Shown here piece after piece: positions 17,509 through 23,919 of a stretch of DNA of 46,707 nt. The position numbers were made by a program, and so were the translations under genes. The notes beneath the pieces were generated by a model, which saw only the letters and a list, made by a program, of their open reading frames with translations, did no database searches and was not told the DNA's origin. Positions within the stretch are counted from its first letter, which is position 1. Each line of letters starts with the position of its first letter. The stretch spans positions 1-46,707 of the forward strand of contig CANPFR010000012.1 of assembly GCA_947573445.1 (NCBI GenBank), read 5' to 3'. Origin of the DNA: an uncultured Clostridia bacterium. GTDB taxonomy: Bacteria; Bacillota; Clostridia; TANB77; CAG-508.

Positions 17509-17534
17509 TTCTTTGGTTCCTTGATGATGTCAAT
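17509..17534. repeat. Left attachment site of the cotJC element
   Basis: The core TTCTT (17509-17513, plus strand), a 9-base spacer, then GATGATGTCAAT (17523-17534), the inverted copy of the repeat at the right end. Bases left of the core are cotJC coding sequence. Confidence 0.82.
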
Positions 17535-17574
17535 TAAAAAAATTTAAGGCTGTTGGCTGTAAAAATTCAAATCC

Positions 17575-17589
17575 GTTCACTTGGTGAAC
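17575..17589. repeat. GTTCACTTGGTGAAC palindrome near left end
   Basis: Fifteen-base inverted repeat GTTCAC-TTG-GTGAAC just after the rhuM stop. Related copies cluster at 18747-18894 within the same element, so it is probably a protein binding site. Confidence 0.6.
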
Positions 17590-17598
17590 TTGCTAATT

Positions 17599-18621
17599 TT
17601 ATTTATTATTACTTTCAGTTAGATATCTTTGATACATTTCATCCATACTAGAAATATACTGCATGTCTTGTTTTACTTTAAATTTTTCGTATTCATTTTC
17701 AGCTTTTTCTATTGCTTCTTTATGTGATATTGAACCCGCATTATCTAGTATATTCTTTCTTCTAAATTTTAATAAATCATCTGTTGCATCAATCCAATTT
17801 TGCATTGTCATGATATGTCTTTCTTTTGCTTCATCTTCAGCGAATACTATAAAGAAATTAGTTAAATCATTTAATTTTTTCAATTCTTCTTCATTTAAAT
17901 AATTTTTAGCTATTGTTACATCATATTTATATATTAAGCCATCTGGACTATTTTTCCAATTCGTAAGTCCCATGTGTTCTTTATTTGAATCTACTCTATT
18001 ATAAATAAGTTCTGCAGCAGTATGTCCAGAAATAGCATAATGTAACTTATTCTGAACAATTTTGAAAAATGTATATGCTTCTTCTGACTTTGGATTATAG
18101 TCAACAGCTGTTGCTATAAATAAATCTGTTATTTTTTGATAAGCCATTCTTTCACTTGTACGAATTGTCTTAATTCTTTCTAATAACTCATCAAAATATT
18201 GTGCATTTACTTTGCCACCTTTTAAAAATCTATCATCATCTAATGTAAATCCTTTTATCATATATTCTTTGATTAATTTATTTGCCCATGTTCTAAATTT
18301 TATAGCAGGTTTTGAATTTACTCTAAATCCAATGGAAATTATCATATCTAAATTATAATAACTTGTAAAATACTGTTGTTTCCCATTGTTACCCATATGT
18401 GCAATTTTTGCACATGTGCTATTTTCTTCTAATTCTTCATCTTTATAAATATTATTTATATGTCTTGTAATTCCAGTTCTGTCTATTTTAAATAATTTTG
18501 CTAAAGATTCTATATCGAGCCAAACATTTTCATCTTGTAACATGACTTCAACTTTAATATTATCTTCATCATCAGTATAAAATACAACATTATTTTCATT
18601 TCCGATTAATTTATTATTCAT
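17599..18621 (-). CDS. RhuM family protein
   Basis: This encodes 340 residues. The N-terminal part has the winged-helix-like pattern VWLDIESLAKLFKIDRTGITRHINNIY, then YYNLDMIISIGFRVNSKPAIKFRTWANKLIKEYMIKGF, the hallmark of the virulence RhuM family (related to Bro-N/KilA type and Fic-linked proteins on mobile elements). A C-terminal helical domain with ISGHTAAELIYNRVDS follows. The name comes from a Salmonella pathogenicity-island gene; the biochemical role is not established. It lies at the left end of the cotJC element, reading towards the end, with no partner gene within 500 bases. Its upstream region holds a strong inverted repeat and several copies of a GTTCAC-TTG-GTGAAC-like motif, possibly operators. 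Confidence 0.9.
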   Translation of the reverse strand: MNNKLIGNENNVVFYTDDEDNIKVEVMLQDENVWLDIESLAKLFKIDRTGITRHINNIYKDEELEENSTCAKIAHMGNNGKQQYFTSYYNLDMIISIGFRVNSKPAIKFRTWANKLIKEYMIKGFTLDDDRFLKGGKVNAQYFDELLERIKTIRTSERMAYQKITDLFIATAVDYNPKSEEAYTFFKIVQNKLHYAISGHTAAELIYNRVDSNKEHMGLTNWKNSPDGLIYKYDVTIAKNYLNEEELKKLNDLTNFFIVFAEDEAKERHIMTMQNWIDATDDLLKFRRKNILDNAGSISHKEAIEKAENEYEKFKVKQDMQYISSMDEMYQRYLTESNNK

Positions 18622-18743
18622 CTAATATCGACCTCATTTCTTATTTGCTACATATTATCAAACATTCGTTCTTTTGTCAATTGCATTATGATAATTTTAT
18701 AAAAAGAAATAGTACACAATTTCAAATAATCCATAAAATTTTA

Positions 18744-18894
18744 ATACACCAAGTGAACTAATATTAGATTTTCTAGTTCATTTGGTGTATTTTTCTAAAA
18801 ATTTAGTACACTTGGTGAACTTTTTTACTTTTTTAGTTCACTATTTTTAATTTTAACGGAGAATAGCTGGCTTGAGCTAGTTCACTCGGTGAAT
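18744..18894. repeat. Cluster of GTTCAC-TTG-GTGAAC-like motifs
   Basis: Copies: CACCAAGTGAAC (18747-18758), GTTCATTTGGTG (18776-18787), GTACACTTGGTGAAC (18806-18820), half site GTTCACT (18836-18842) and GTTCACTCGGTGAAT (18880-18894). The first two are arranged as a 16-bp inverted repeat with one mismatch. They may bind the RhuM protein, the recombinase or a directionality factor. Confidence 0.65.
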
Positions 18895-19084
18895 CTTTAC
18901 ATCATATTTGCTTAAAATTTTTGTTCTTTTATTAACTCTTGAAGACTTGTCCTTCAATGTGTTTAGGATATATATTAATATCGCTTTCCTGCCCTCATTT
19001 TTAATGAGGTATTTTCTGTTTTAATAGTGCTTATGTCTACTTAATTAAATATACTTATCCTTAAATCCTCTTAGTTGAAAAATA

Positions 19085-19160
19085 ATGTGCTTTTAAAATT
19101 AAGTCAAGGTTGTGCAATAGCACATGAATTCTAACCTTGACTTCATTTTATAAAGCACAT
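19085..19160. repeat. Long near-perfect hairpin downstream of the transporter
   Basis: ATGTGCTTT at 19085-19093 pairs with AAAGCACAT (19152-19160), continuing inward through AAGTCAAGGTT (19101-19111) and AACCTTGACTT (19133-19143), about 27 pairs in all, with an inner GTGC-AATA-GCAC hairpin. No T-run flanks it. It could be an RNA end structure for the minus-strand transporter mRNA or a DNA-level site. Confidence 0.65.
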
Positions 19161-19183
19161 TAGAATTTGTGTATAGGATTAAA

Positions 19184-20350
19184 TTAAGACTGTTTCATCT
19201 TATATAATCTTATTTCATTTATAACACTAAGACTTAATGTAATTACTATCAATATTAATGCAAGATAAACATTAATATTCAATAATATATATGAAGAAAG
19301 CATTCCTGAAAAGTATCCAAATAAGTTAATTAGTAATTCTTTTTGAGCAACACTTATATTGTCTTTATCCATTTGTATCATAGTAAAATTGGACATAGTG
19401 TTAAATGGATTTAATAGTCCATTTAATAATAAAATTATATAGATAGCATATGGACAGAAGAATGAAATAACAATTAAAATTGCTATTATTGACTTACACA
19501 ATATGTCACCTTTAACAATTATTTTATTCTTTATTAGATAAGCTGATAGCCAAAAACCAATACTACTTAAAAGCCATGCACCAGTTTTAAAAGTTTTTAG
19601 CGTTGCTAAATCTAAATCAATATCAATTGCTAACATTGATATTAATACTATTAGCGAAGTTAGTGCAAATTTACCTAAGAATCTTGTTATAATCCAACTT
19701 TTATAATACTTCGTATAGTTTTTCAAATTTAATTTTTGCTTTAGTGGTACAACTTTTTCTTCTTTGTTCTTAGGAAGATTCTTAACTTTAAAAATGGGTA
19801 TAATCAATAATAAGAAAATTATTGCACTAAGCACTGTTATTATATTCATTGTATTATTCATAAATTTAGTAGTAAAAAAACTAGCAATTCCAATTCCCAT
19901 CATAAAAGTTACTTTAAAAATTGATATTCTCTTTGAATGTACTTCTGTTGCCATAGCATCAGGCAAAGAATTATATACATAAGCATAATGATAACCAGAA
20001 TATATTTCTAATACTAATGACCATAATAGATATATTATCGCAAATAATATTAACCAACTCATATGATAAAATAATCCAATTAACAATGATAATATTATAC
20101 ATAAACTTATACATATTATGAAAATTTTATTTGGTTTTTTAGAATCATTTATATATATACAAATTAAAGTTGCAACAAGTTTTGCTATTCCAATATTAGC
20201 TGTAATCAGTGATATTAATAGTTTATTATTATGTTGTAAATAAACCAAATCTGAAACTACACTATCCCAATCTAGTAAACCAAAAGCTAAACCTTCAATA
20301 CCAATTAATAATATAAATATAATATTTCTTTTTATTGTTTCCTGTTTCAT
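19184..20350 (-). CDS. MFS-like transporter, 388 residues
   Basis: The protein is almost all membrane: about 12 hydrophobic segments in two groups of six, split by a basic loop (KVKNLPKNKEEKVVPLKQKLNLKNYTKYYKS, about 185-220). The length and layout are those of the major facilitator superfamily. EGLAFGLLDWDSVVSDLVYL and IYSGYHYAYVYNSLPD are reminiscent of MFS proteins found on clostridial mobile elements. The substrate is not visible; drug efflux is possible but unproven. It is very AT-rich, with strong use of ATA and TTA. It is inside the cotJC element and transcribed away from the recombinase. Cargo of this sort is common in serine-recombinase elements. Confidence 0.8.
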   Translation of the reverse strand: MKQETIKRNIIFILLIGIEGLAFGLLDWDSVVSDLVYLQHNNKLLISLITANIGIAKLVATLICIYINDSKKPNKIFIICISLCIILSLLIGLFYHMSWLILFAIIYLLWSLVLEIYSGYHYAYVYNSLPDAMATEVHSKRISIFKVTFMMGIGIASFFTTKFMNNTMNIITVLSAIIFLLLIIPIFKVKNLPKNKEEKVVPLKQKLNLKNYTKYYKSWIITRFLGKFALTSLIVLISMLAIDIDLDLATLKTFKTGAWLLSSIGFWLSAYLIKNKIIVKGDILCKSIIAILIVISFFCPYAIYIILLLNGLLNPFNTMSNFTMIQMDKDNISVAQKELLINLFGYFSGMLSSYILLNINVYLALILIVITLSLSVINEIRLYKMKQS

Positions 20351-20473
20351 TTATCTTCTCCATTTTAATACTATAATACAAGCAATTTTATATCATAAAT
20401 AATTCAATTTGTATAGCCCGAATTTTAGAAAAAAGGCTAATAAAAGGGATTTCATTTTATAAATTGTCCATCA

Positions 20474-20535
20474 TATAATATTACCATAGAAAAAATAAAA
20501 TTTGCTCAAGACAAACCTGTCTTGGGTATTTTTTT
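20474..20535 (+). promoter_or_regulatory. Leader with terminator before the recombinase operon
   Basis: TATAAT at 20474-20479 is followed by the hairpin CAAGACA (20507-20513), AACC, TGTCTTG (20518-20524) and GGTATTTTTTT, ending 36 bases before the small ORF. No upstream plus-strand gene needs this terminator. It looks like an attenuator for the recombinase. The -35 (TTCATT, 20451-20456) is weak. Confidence 0.55.
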
Positions 20536-20570
20536 ATGCTTTTCTCATAAATTTTAAAGAGGCGATTTAT

Positions 20571-20714
20571 ATGTTAATAGAAGAATACAGTATTGAAAAT
20601 ACTAAAGTAAAATTTTATGATAATTGCATTGTAGAAAATATTACTAATCAAAAAGAATACATAGACAATGTTATTGTTAATTTAATAAGAAAAATAAATA
20701 CTTCTTTGTTGTAA
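20571..20714 (+). CDS. Small acidic protein, 47 residues, before the recombinase
   Basis: The ATG at 20571 follows AAAGAGGCG, and the frame ends 54 bases before the recombinase start, so the two are likely one transcription unit. The peptide begins MLIEEYSIENTKVKFYDNC and ends in a helical IDNVIVNLIRKINTSLL. It has no membrane segment or cysteine pair. I do not recognise it. Small proteins next to large serine recombinases are sometimes recombination directionality factors that switch the enzyme from integration to excision, and this place makes that a fair guess, but there is no sequence proof. Expression may depend on read-through of the terminator just upstream. Confidence 0.6.
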   Translation: MLIEEYSIENTKVKFYDNCIVENITNQKEYIDNVIVNLIRKINTSLL

Positions 20715-20768
20715 TTACAGATATAATTAACTACAAGTTAAAGACAAATTACAAGGAAAGGAGGAATT

Positions 20769-22328
20769 GTGCAAAATGGCACATATGCAATATATTTAAG
20801 AAAATCAAGAGAAGATATAGAATCTGAAAAATATGGCGAAGGCGAAACTTTAGCAAGACATGAAAAAATTTTGACTACTTTAGCTTCAAGCCGAAACTTA
20901 ACTATTGGCAAAATTTATCGTGAAGTTGTAAGTGGAGAAACGATTAGTGAAAGAAAAGAAATGCAACAACTTTTGAAAGATGTCGAAAACGAAAAATGGG
21001 CTGGCGTTTTGGTAGTTGAAGTAGAAAGACTTGCTCGTGGTGATACTGCTGACCAAGGTCGAGTTTCAAAAGCTTTTAAGTATTCTCATACCAAAATTAT
21101 TACACCTGTTAAAATTTATGACCCAGATAATGAATTTGATGAAGAATATTTTGAATTTGGCTTATTTATGTCTAGGAGAGAATATAAGACAATCAACAGA
21201 CGTCTGCAAAGAGGTCGTGAAATTTCTGTTTCTGAAGGTAAGTTTGTAGGAAACATTTCTCCTTTTGGTTATGATAGAATAAAACTAAAAGATGCAAAAG
21301 GTTATACTTTATCAATTAATCAAGATGAAGCCCCTATTGTTAAAGAAATTTTTAGATTATATACATTTGAAAATAACACTATAAATTCAATTGTAAAACA
21401 GTTAAATGCTATGAATTTAAAACCTAGAATTTCTAATGAATGGACAATTTCTTCTGTAAAAGATATTCTTTCTAATCCTACCTATATTGGTAAAATTGTG
21501 TGGAATAGAAGGAAACAGAAAAAGAAAACGAAAAATGGACATATTATCATTTCAAGACCTCGTAATCAAAATTATTTAATTTATGATGGATTGCATGAGC
21601 CAATTATTGATAACAAAACTTGGGAATTAGTAAGAGAAAAGAGAAAACAAAACACTCCAAAAGTAAAACACAGTAATACAATTCAAAATCCATTAGTTGG
21701 TTTAGTATTTTGTGAAAAATGTGGTAAGCCAATGCAAAGGAGACCTTATACAAAAGCAGATAAACCTGCTACTCTTATGTGTTCTAATTCTAAATGTAAT
21801 AATATAAGTTCTAAACTTTATATTGTAGAAAATAAAATCATTGAAGCATTAAAAATTTGGTTAGAAAATTATAAAGTAGATTATGAAGTTAAAGATAATA
21901 CAAATGCTGACAATAACAAACTAATTGAAAAGTCTATTGTTTCTGCCAAAAAGGAATTAGAAAAGGAAAATGCTAAACTTGATAAAATATATGACTTTTT
22001 AGAAAATGGTATTTACAATAAAGATGAATTTATTAATCGTTCGAAATCTATAAAATACAATATTCAAAATTTAGAAAACAAATTAGAAGAATATAACTCT
22101 CTATTACAAAAAAATATTGAAATGCAAAATGAAAAAGAAATGATGATACCAAAATTAGAAAATGTAATTGACTTATATGATAAACTAGAAACTGCTGAGG
22201 ATAAAAACATTTTACTGAAAAGCATTATTGCAAAAGTTACATATTTAAAGACAGAAAAATCCATAAAAAAATGTTCTTACCCAACTAATTTTGAATTACA
22301 TATTTATCCTAAGATATATGTAAAATAA
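20769..22328 (+). CDS. Large serine recombinase
   Basis: This encodes 519 residues. The start is GTG at 20769 with AAAGGAGG at ideal spacing. The N-terminal resolvase domain (about 1-140) contains the catalytic serine in YLRKSRED and the arginines of the VVEVERLARG and SRREYKTINRRLQRGRE blocks. The recombinase domain (about 165-280) has EIFRLYTFENNTINSIVKQLN and DILSNPTYIGKIVWNRRK. A zinc ribbon follows (CEKCGKPM...CSNSKC), then a coiled coil (about 385-470). This is the SpoIVCA/TndX class, which recombines attP with attB without host factors. It must act on the AAGAA core ends of this element. It points away from cotJ, towards the element's right end. Confidence 0.95.
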   Translation: MQNGTYAIYLRKSREDIESEKYGEGETLARHEKILTTLASSRNLTIGKIYREVVSGETISERKEMQQLLKDVENEKWAGVLVVEVERLARGDTADQGRVSKAFKYSHTKIITPVKIYDPDNEFDEEYFEFGLFMSRREYKTINRRLQRGREISVSEGKFVGNISPFGYDRIKLKDAKGYTLSINQDEAPIVKEIFRLYTFENNTINSIVKQLNAMNLKPRISNEWTISSVKDILSNPTYIGKIVWNRRKQKKKTKNGHIIISRPRNQNYLIYDGLHEPIIDNKTWELVREKRKQNTPKVKHSNTIQNPLVGLVFCEKCGKPMQRRPYTKADKPATLMCSNSKCNNISSKLYIVENKIIEALKIWLENYKVDYEVKDNTNADNNKLIEKSIVSAKKELEKENAKLDKIYDFLENGIYNKDEFINRSKSIKYNIQNLENKLEEYNSLLQKNIEMQNEKEMMIPKLENVIDLYDKLETAEDKNILLKSIIAKVTYLKTEKSIKKCSYPTNFELHIYPKIYVK

Positions 22329-22349
22329 TATATTACAATGCTTTATTGA

Positions 22350-22386
22350 AAGGAAAAATCACTAGTGAAATGTCCACCAGTGATTT
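22350..22386 (-). terminator. Terminator of the 79-residue gene
   Basis: On the minus strand AAATCACTGGTG pairs with CACTAGTGATTT and is followed by TTCC after five Ts. Confidence 0.75.
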
Positions 22387-22395
22387 ACTCCAAAC

Positions 22396-22635
22396 TTAGT
22401 CATCAGCATACAGGCTCTCATAATCTCCTGTGAAATATCCATGGAGATAGGCCTTTCTTTTGTCCCCTGCCAGTTCTTCCAGCGGAAAGCTTCTGCCGGG
22501 TTTCACATCAAGACCATCGTAATATGCTCTATCATAGATTTTCTCCAGTTCAGTACCTTTATAGGGTGTAGGGTCGTACCTAAGATATGAGAGTGTGTTG
22601 TCCTTTTCCTTTTGCAGTTCCTGATAAGTTGTCAT
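22396..22635 (-). CDS. Unknown 79-residue protein in the cotJC element
   Basis: It has a strong binding site (AAAGGAGAAGAC), a consensus promoter and its own terminator, so it is surely a gene. The protein is soluble and rich in Tyr, Asp and Lys: SYLRYDPTPYKGTELEKIYDRAYYDGLDVKPG and a C-terminal YLHGYFTGDYESLYADD. I do not recognise a family. Base composition is richer in G and C than the rest of the element (for example codons CCG, GGC, CTG, GAG), which suggests a separate source. Its place next to the right attachment site and convergent with the recombinase would suit an accessory factor, such as a regulator of excision, but that is a guess. Confidence 0.65.
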   Translation of the reverse strand: MTTYQELQKEKDNTLSYLRYDPTPYKGTELEKIYDRAYYDGLDVKPGRSFPLEELAGDKRKAYLHGYFTGDYESLYADD

Positions 22636-22692
22636 ATGTCTTCTCCTTTCATTACAATGAAAACGTTGTTTATATAACTTACATCTATTTAT

Positions 22693-22721
22693 AGTATAAC
22701 ATATTTTACATAAAATGTCAA
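22693..22721 (-). promoter_or_regulatory. Promoter of the 79-residue gene
   Basis: On the minus strand: TTGACA (22721-22716), 17 bases, TATACT (22698-22693). Confidence 0.8.
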
Positions 22722-22750
22722 CTTCATCCAGTCTAACTTAATATTTTACA

Positions 22751-22791
22751 GTCAATAGCTAAGATTGTAATTTCTGTCTTTAGCTATTGAC
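22751..22791. repeat. Hairpin beside the right attachment site
   Basis: GTCAATAGCTAA (22751-22762) and TTAGCTATTGAC (22780-22791) are perfect inverted repeats. The second overlaps the terminal repeat ATTGACATCATC. It may be a recombinase or accessory-factor site, or it may end transcripts of truncated cotJC. Confidence 0.65.
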
Positions 22792-22812
22792 ATCATCCAG
22801 GTGCTAATTCTT
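22786..22812. repeat. Right attachment site of the cotJC element
   Basis: ATTGACATCATC (22786-22797), a 10-base spacer, then the core TTCTT (22808-22812). Bases right of the core are cotJC coding sequence. Confidence 0.82.
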
Positions 22813-23002
22813 CGGTACCAATATCATTCAAAATCGCTTTTGCATTTTTATCTGGCATGCCAAATCTTTGTGATAAATATCTTAAAGAAGCTCCCAATTC
22901 TCCATCTGGTCCTCCATATTGGCTAACAATTACTTTAGCCATTTCAATATTCCTATTTTTGATATTAATCGGATATTGTAAATTTCTACTGTAATTCCAC
23001 AT
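22808..23002 (-). pseudogene. cotJC: CotJC spore coat protein, 5' part (interrupted by element)
   Basis: These 65 residues form the N-terminus of CotJC: MWNYSRNLQYPINIKN, then SQYGGPDGELGASLRYLSQRF and AILNDIGTEE. After the core the frame reads only LAPG and then TGA from element DNA, so translation gives a 69-residue stub. The rest of CotJC starts at 17508 on the other side of the element. The 195 bases here plus 486 bases there make 681 bases, an exact multiple of three. The ATG overlaps the last base of the cotJB stop region, so cotJB and cotJC are translationally linked. CotJC is manganese-catalase-like and sits in the inner spore coat. Confidence 0.92.
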
Positions 23003-23268
23003 TATCTATTAAACCCCCTTTGCCATGGCCATAAATCTTGTGCCCATTCCCAGCTCTCCATAACTGTTTCTATCGTAAGTGGCCCATACATTTTCTCAAA
23101 TTCTTTTACAACCTCATTCAATTTCACAACATATTCATTGTGCAAAGCAAGTGCCTTTCTGTCATTTGGATGGGTATCTAAATACAAAGTTAAATCATTT
23201 ACATAGAATTTATATTCCATGATTTTTCTCATTAACTTCTCTCTGTTTTCTTGATTGCTCACTTCCAT
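23002..23268 (-). CDS. cotJB: CotJB spore coat peptide assembly protein
   Basis: This encodes 88 residues. The signature pattern is complete: LMRKIMEYKFYVNDLTLYLDTHPNDRKALALHNEY, then YGPLTIETVMESWEWAQDLWPWQRGFN. The C-terminal WPW with the preceding W-E-W is typical of CotJB. In B. subtilis cotJA, cotJB and cotJC form one sigma-E operon and the products go to the inner spore coat. Here cotJA is 2 bases upstream and cotJC overlaps downstream, so the operon order is kept. The binding site GGAGGG lies within the end of cotJA. No damage is visible in this gene. Confidence 0.93.
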   Translation of the reverse strand: MEVSNQENREKLMRKIMEYKFYVNDLTLYLDTHPNDRKALALHNEYVVKLNEVVKEFEKMYGPLTIETVMESWEWAQDLWPWQRGFNR

Positions 23269-23270
23269 TC

Positions 23271-23480
23271 TTATTTATGCCCTCCTTTTCCATAGTTTTT
23301 CAAAAACTCGATTTCTCTCATAGAATCTCCAGGTGAATACGAGGTAGCCAATTCTGGAAAAACGGTTCCTCTTTTCAAAGCCTCTTCTGGAGAAAATGTT
23401 TTATTCAAAACTTGGTCCATTACATAAGCATGACCAAACATTGCATTTTTCGGAAAATTTCCTTGATAATTTTGCATCAT
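23271..23480 (-). CDS. cotJA: CotJA spore coat associated protein
   Basis: This encodes about 69 residues. I prefer the ATG at 23480 since AGGAGGG is 7 bases upstream of it; the ATG at 23486 touches the binding site. The protein has the CotJA core pattern FGHAYVMDQVLNKTFSPEEALKRGTVFPELATSYSPGDS, including the conserved GTVFPEL. CotJA is needed for CotJC assembly into the spore coat in B. subtilis. It is the first gene of the operon. I could not place a convincing mother-cell promoter: a sigma-K-like match exists but lies too close to the start. Confidence 0.93.
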   Translation of the reverse strand: MMQNYQGNFPKNAMFGHAYVMDQVLNKTFSPEEALKRGTVFPELATSYSPGDSMREIEFLKNYGKGGHK

Positions 23481-23540
23481 ATTCATCCCTCCTGCTTTAT
23501 ATTATGTAAATTTCAAATTGGACGTGACATTTTCTCAAAA

Positions 23541-23580
23541 TAAACACACAAAAGCTTATGTTGTGTAAGCAACATAAGCT
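23541..23580 (-). terminator. Terminator of the broken 23590 gene
   Basis: On the minus strand AGCTTATGTTG (23580-23570) pairs perfectly with CAACATAAGCT (23563-23553) around a 6-base loop, followed by TTTTGTGTG. Confidence 0.8.
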
Positions 23581-23589
23581 CTAACAGAC

Positions 23590-23868
23590 TTAAAATCTTT
23601 TTACCATCGCTTGCGTAAAAGCAACTGTCTTTTTAGCTCCATAATTTTCATACTCTACATCAATTCCACTTGCTATACTCACTCCTTCAGTAGGTTTTCA
23701 TCCTTCTTTTATTGATTCATTTACCAATTCTTCAAATCGTCCTTCAACTTCATATATACAACTTTCTATGCCTACCTTCATTACCACCTTATATTTCAAT
23801 TTCATCATTTTCGTCCATTCGTCCTTTTGACACTCCGAAAACAAGCTTGTCTTATACCAAGCCACCAA
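23590..23868 (-). pseudogene. Small DUF1737-like gene with an internal TGA
   Basis: A frame from a TTG (23868) or the ATG at 23808 encodes MMKLKYKVVMKVGIESCIYE and then VEGRFEELVNESIKEG, meets TGA at 23700-23698, and goes on as KPTEGVSIASGIDVEYEN to a TAA at 23592. The pattern of a basic beta start, LVNESIKEG-W-KP-GGVS and a hydrophobic end is like small DUF1737 proteins, in which the TGA position is normally Trp. TGG to TGA is a single change. Other genes here (dapL, the PadR gene) end with TGA, so TGA is probably a stop and this gene is damaged or read through. A promoter and a terminator flank it. Confidence 0.5.
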
Positions 23869-23885
23869 TTAAGTTCCTTATATTT

Positions 23886-23914
23886 ATTATACCACATTTT
23901 CATAATTATGTAAA
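23886..23914 (-). promoter_or_regulatory. Promoter downstream of rarA for the small broken gene
   Basis: On the minus strand: TTTACA (23914-23909), 17 bases, TATAAT (23891-23886), with TGG before the -10. Confidence 0.7.
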
Positions 23915-23919
23915 GTTTT

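Larger units (their letters stand above)
18622..19183. other. Non-coding region of the element with clustered palindromes
   Basis: These 562 bases lie between rhuM and the transporter gene. I see no gene. They hold the motif cluster 18747-18894, a small hairpin CCTCATT/AATGAGG (18993-19009) and a long hairpin at 19085-19160. Confidence 0.65.
17509..22807. mobile_element. Serine-recombinase element inserted in cotJC (5,299 bp)
   Basis: The element is bounded by the core AAGAA (minus strand; 17513-17509 and 22812-22808). Its ends carry a perfect 12-bp inverted repeat, ATTGACATCATC, 9 and 10 bases inside the cores. It carries a RhuM-family gene, an MFS-like transporter, a 47-residue peptide with a large serine recombinase, and an 79-residue protein of different composition. 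Excision at the core would restore cotJC exactly in frame. The structure matches sporulation intervening elements such as skin in sigK and SP-beta in spsM, where a serine recombinase cuts the element out in the mother cell. Regulated excision here is inferred, not shown. Confidence 0.88.

Noticed and set aside
23498..23525. A sigma-K-like promoter (AC, 17 bases, CATAATATA) upstream of cotJA
   Set aside because: The implied start would be about 5 bases before the first ATG and would remove part of the binding site. cotJ is also a sigma-E operon in B. subtilis.
23590..23868. TGA read as Trp throughout the genome
   Set aside because: dapL and the PadR gene stop at TGA at the expected family length.
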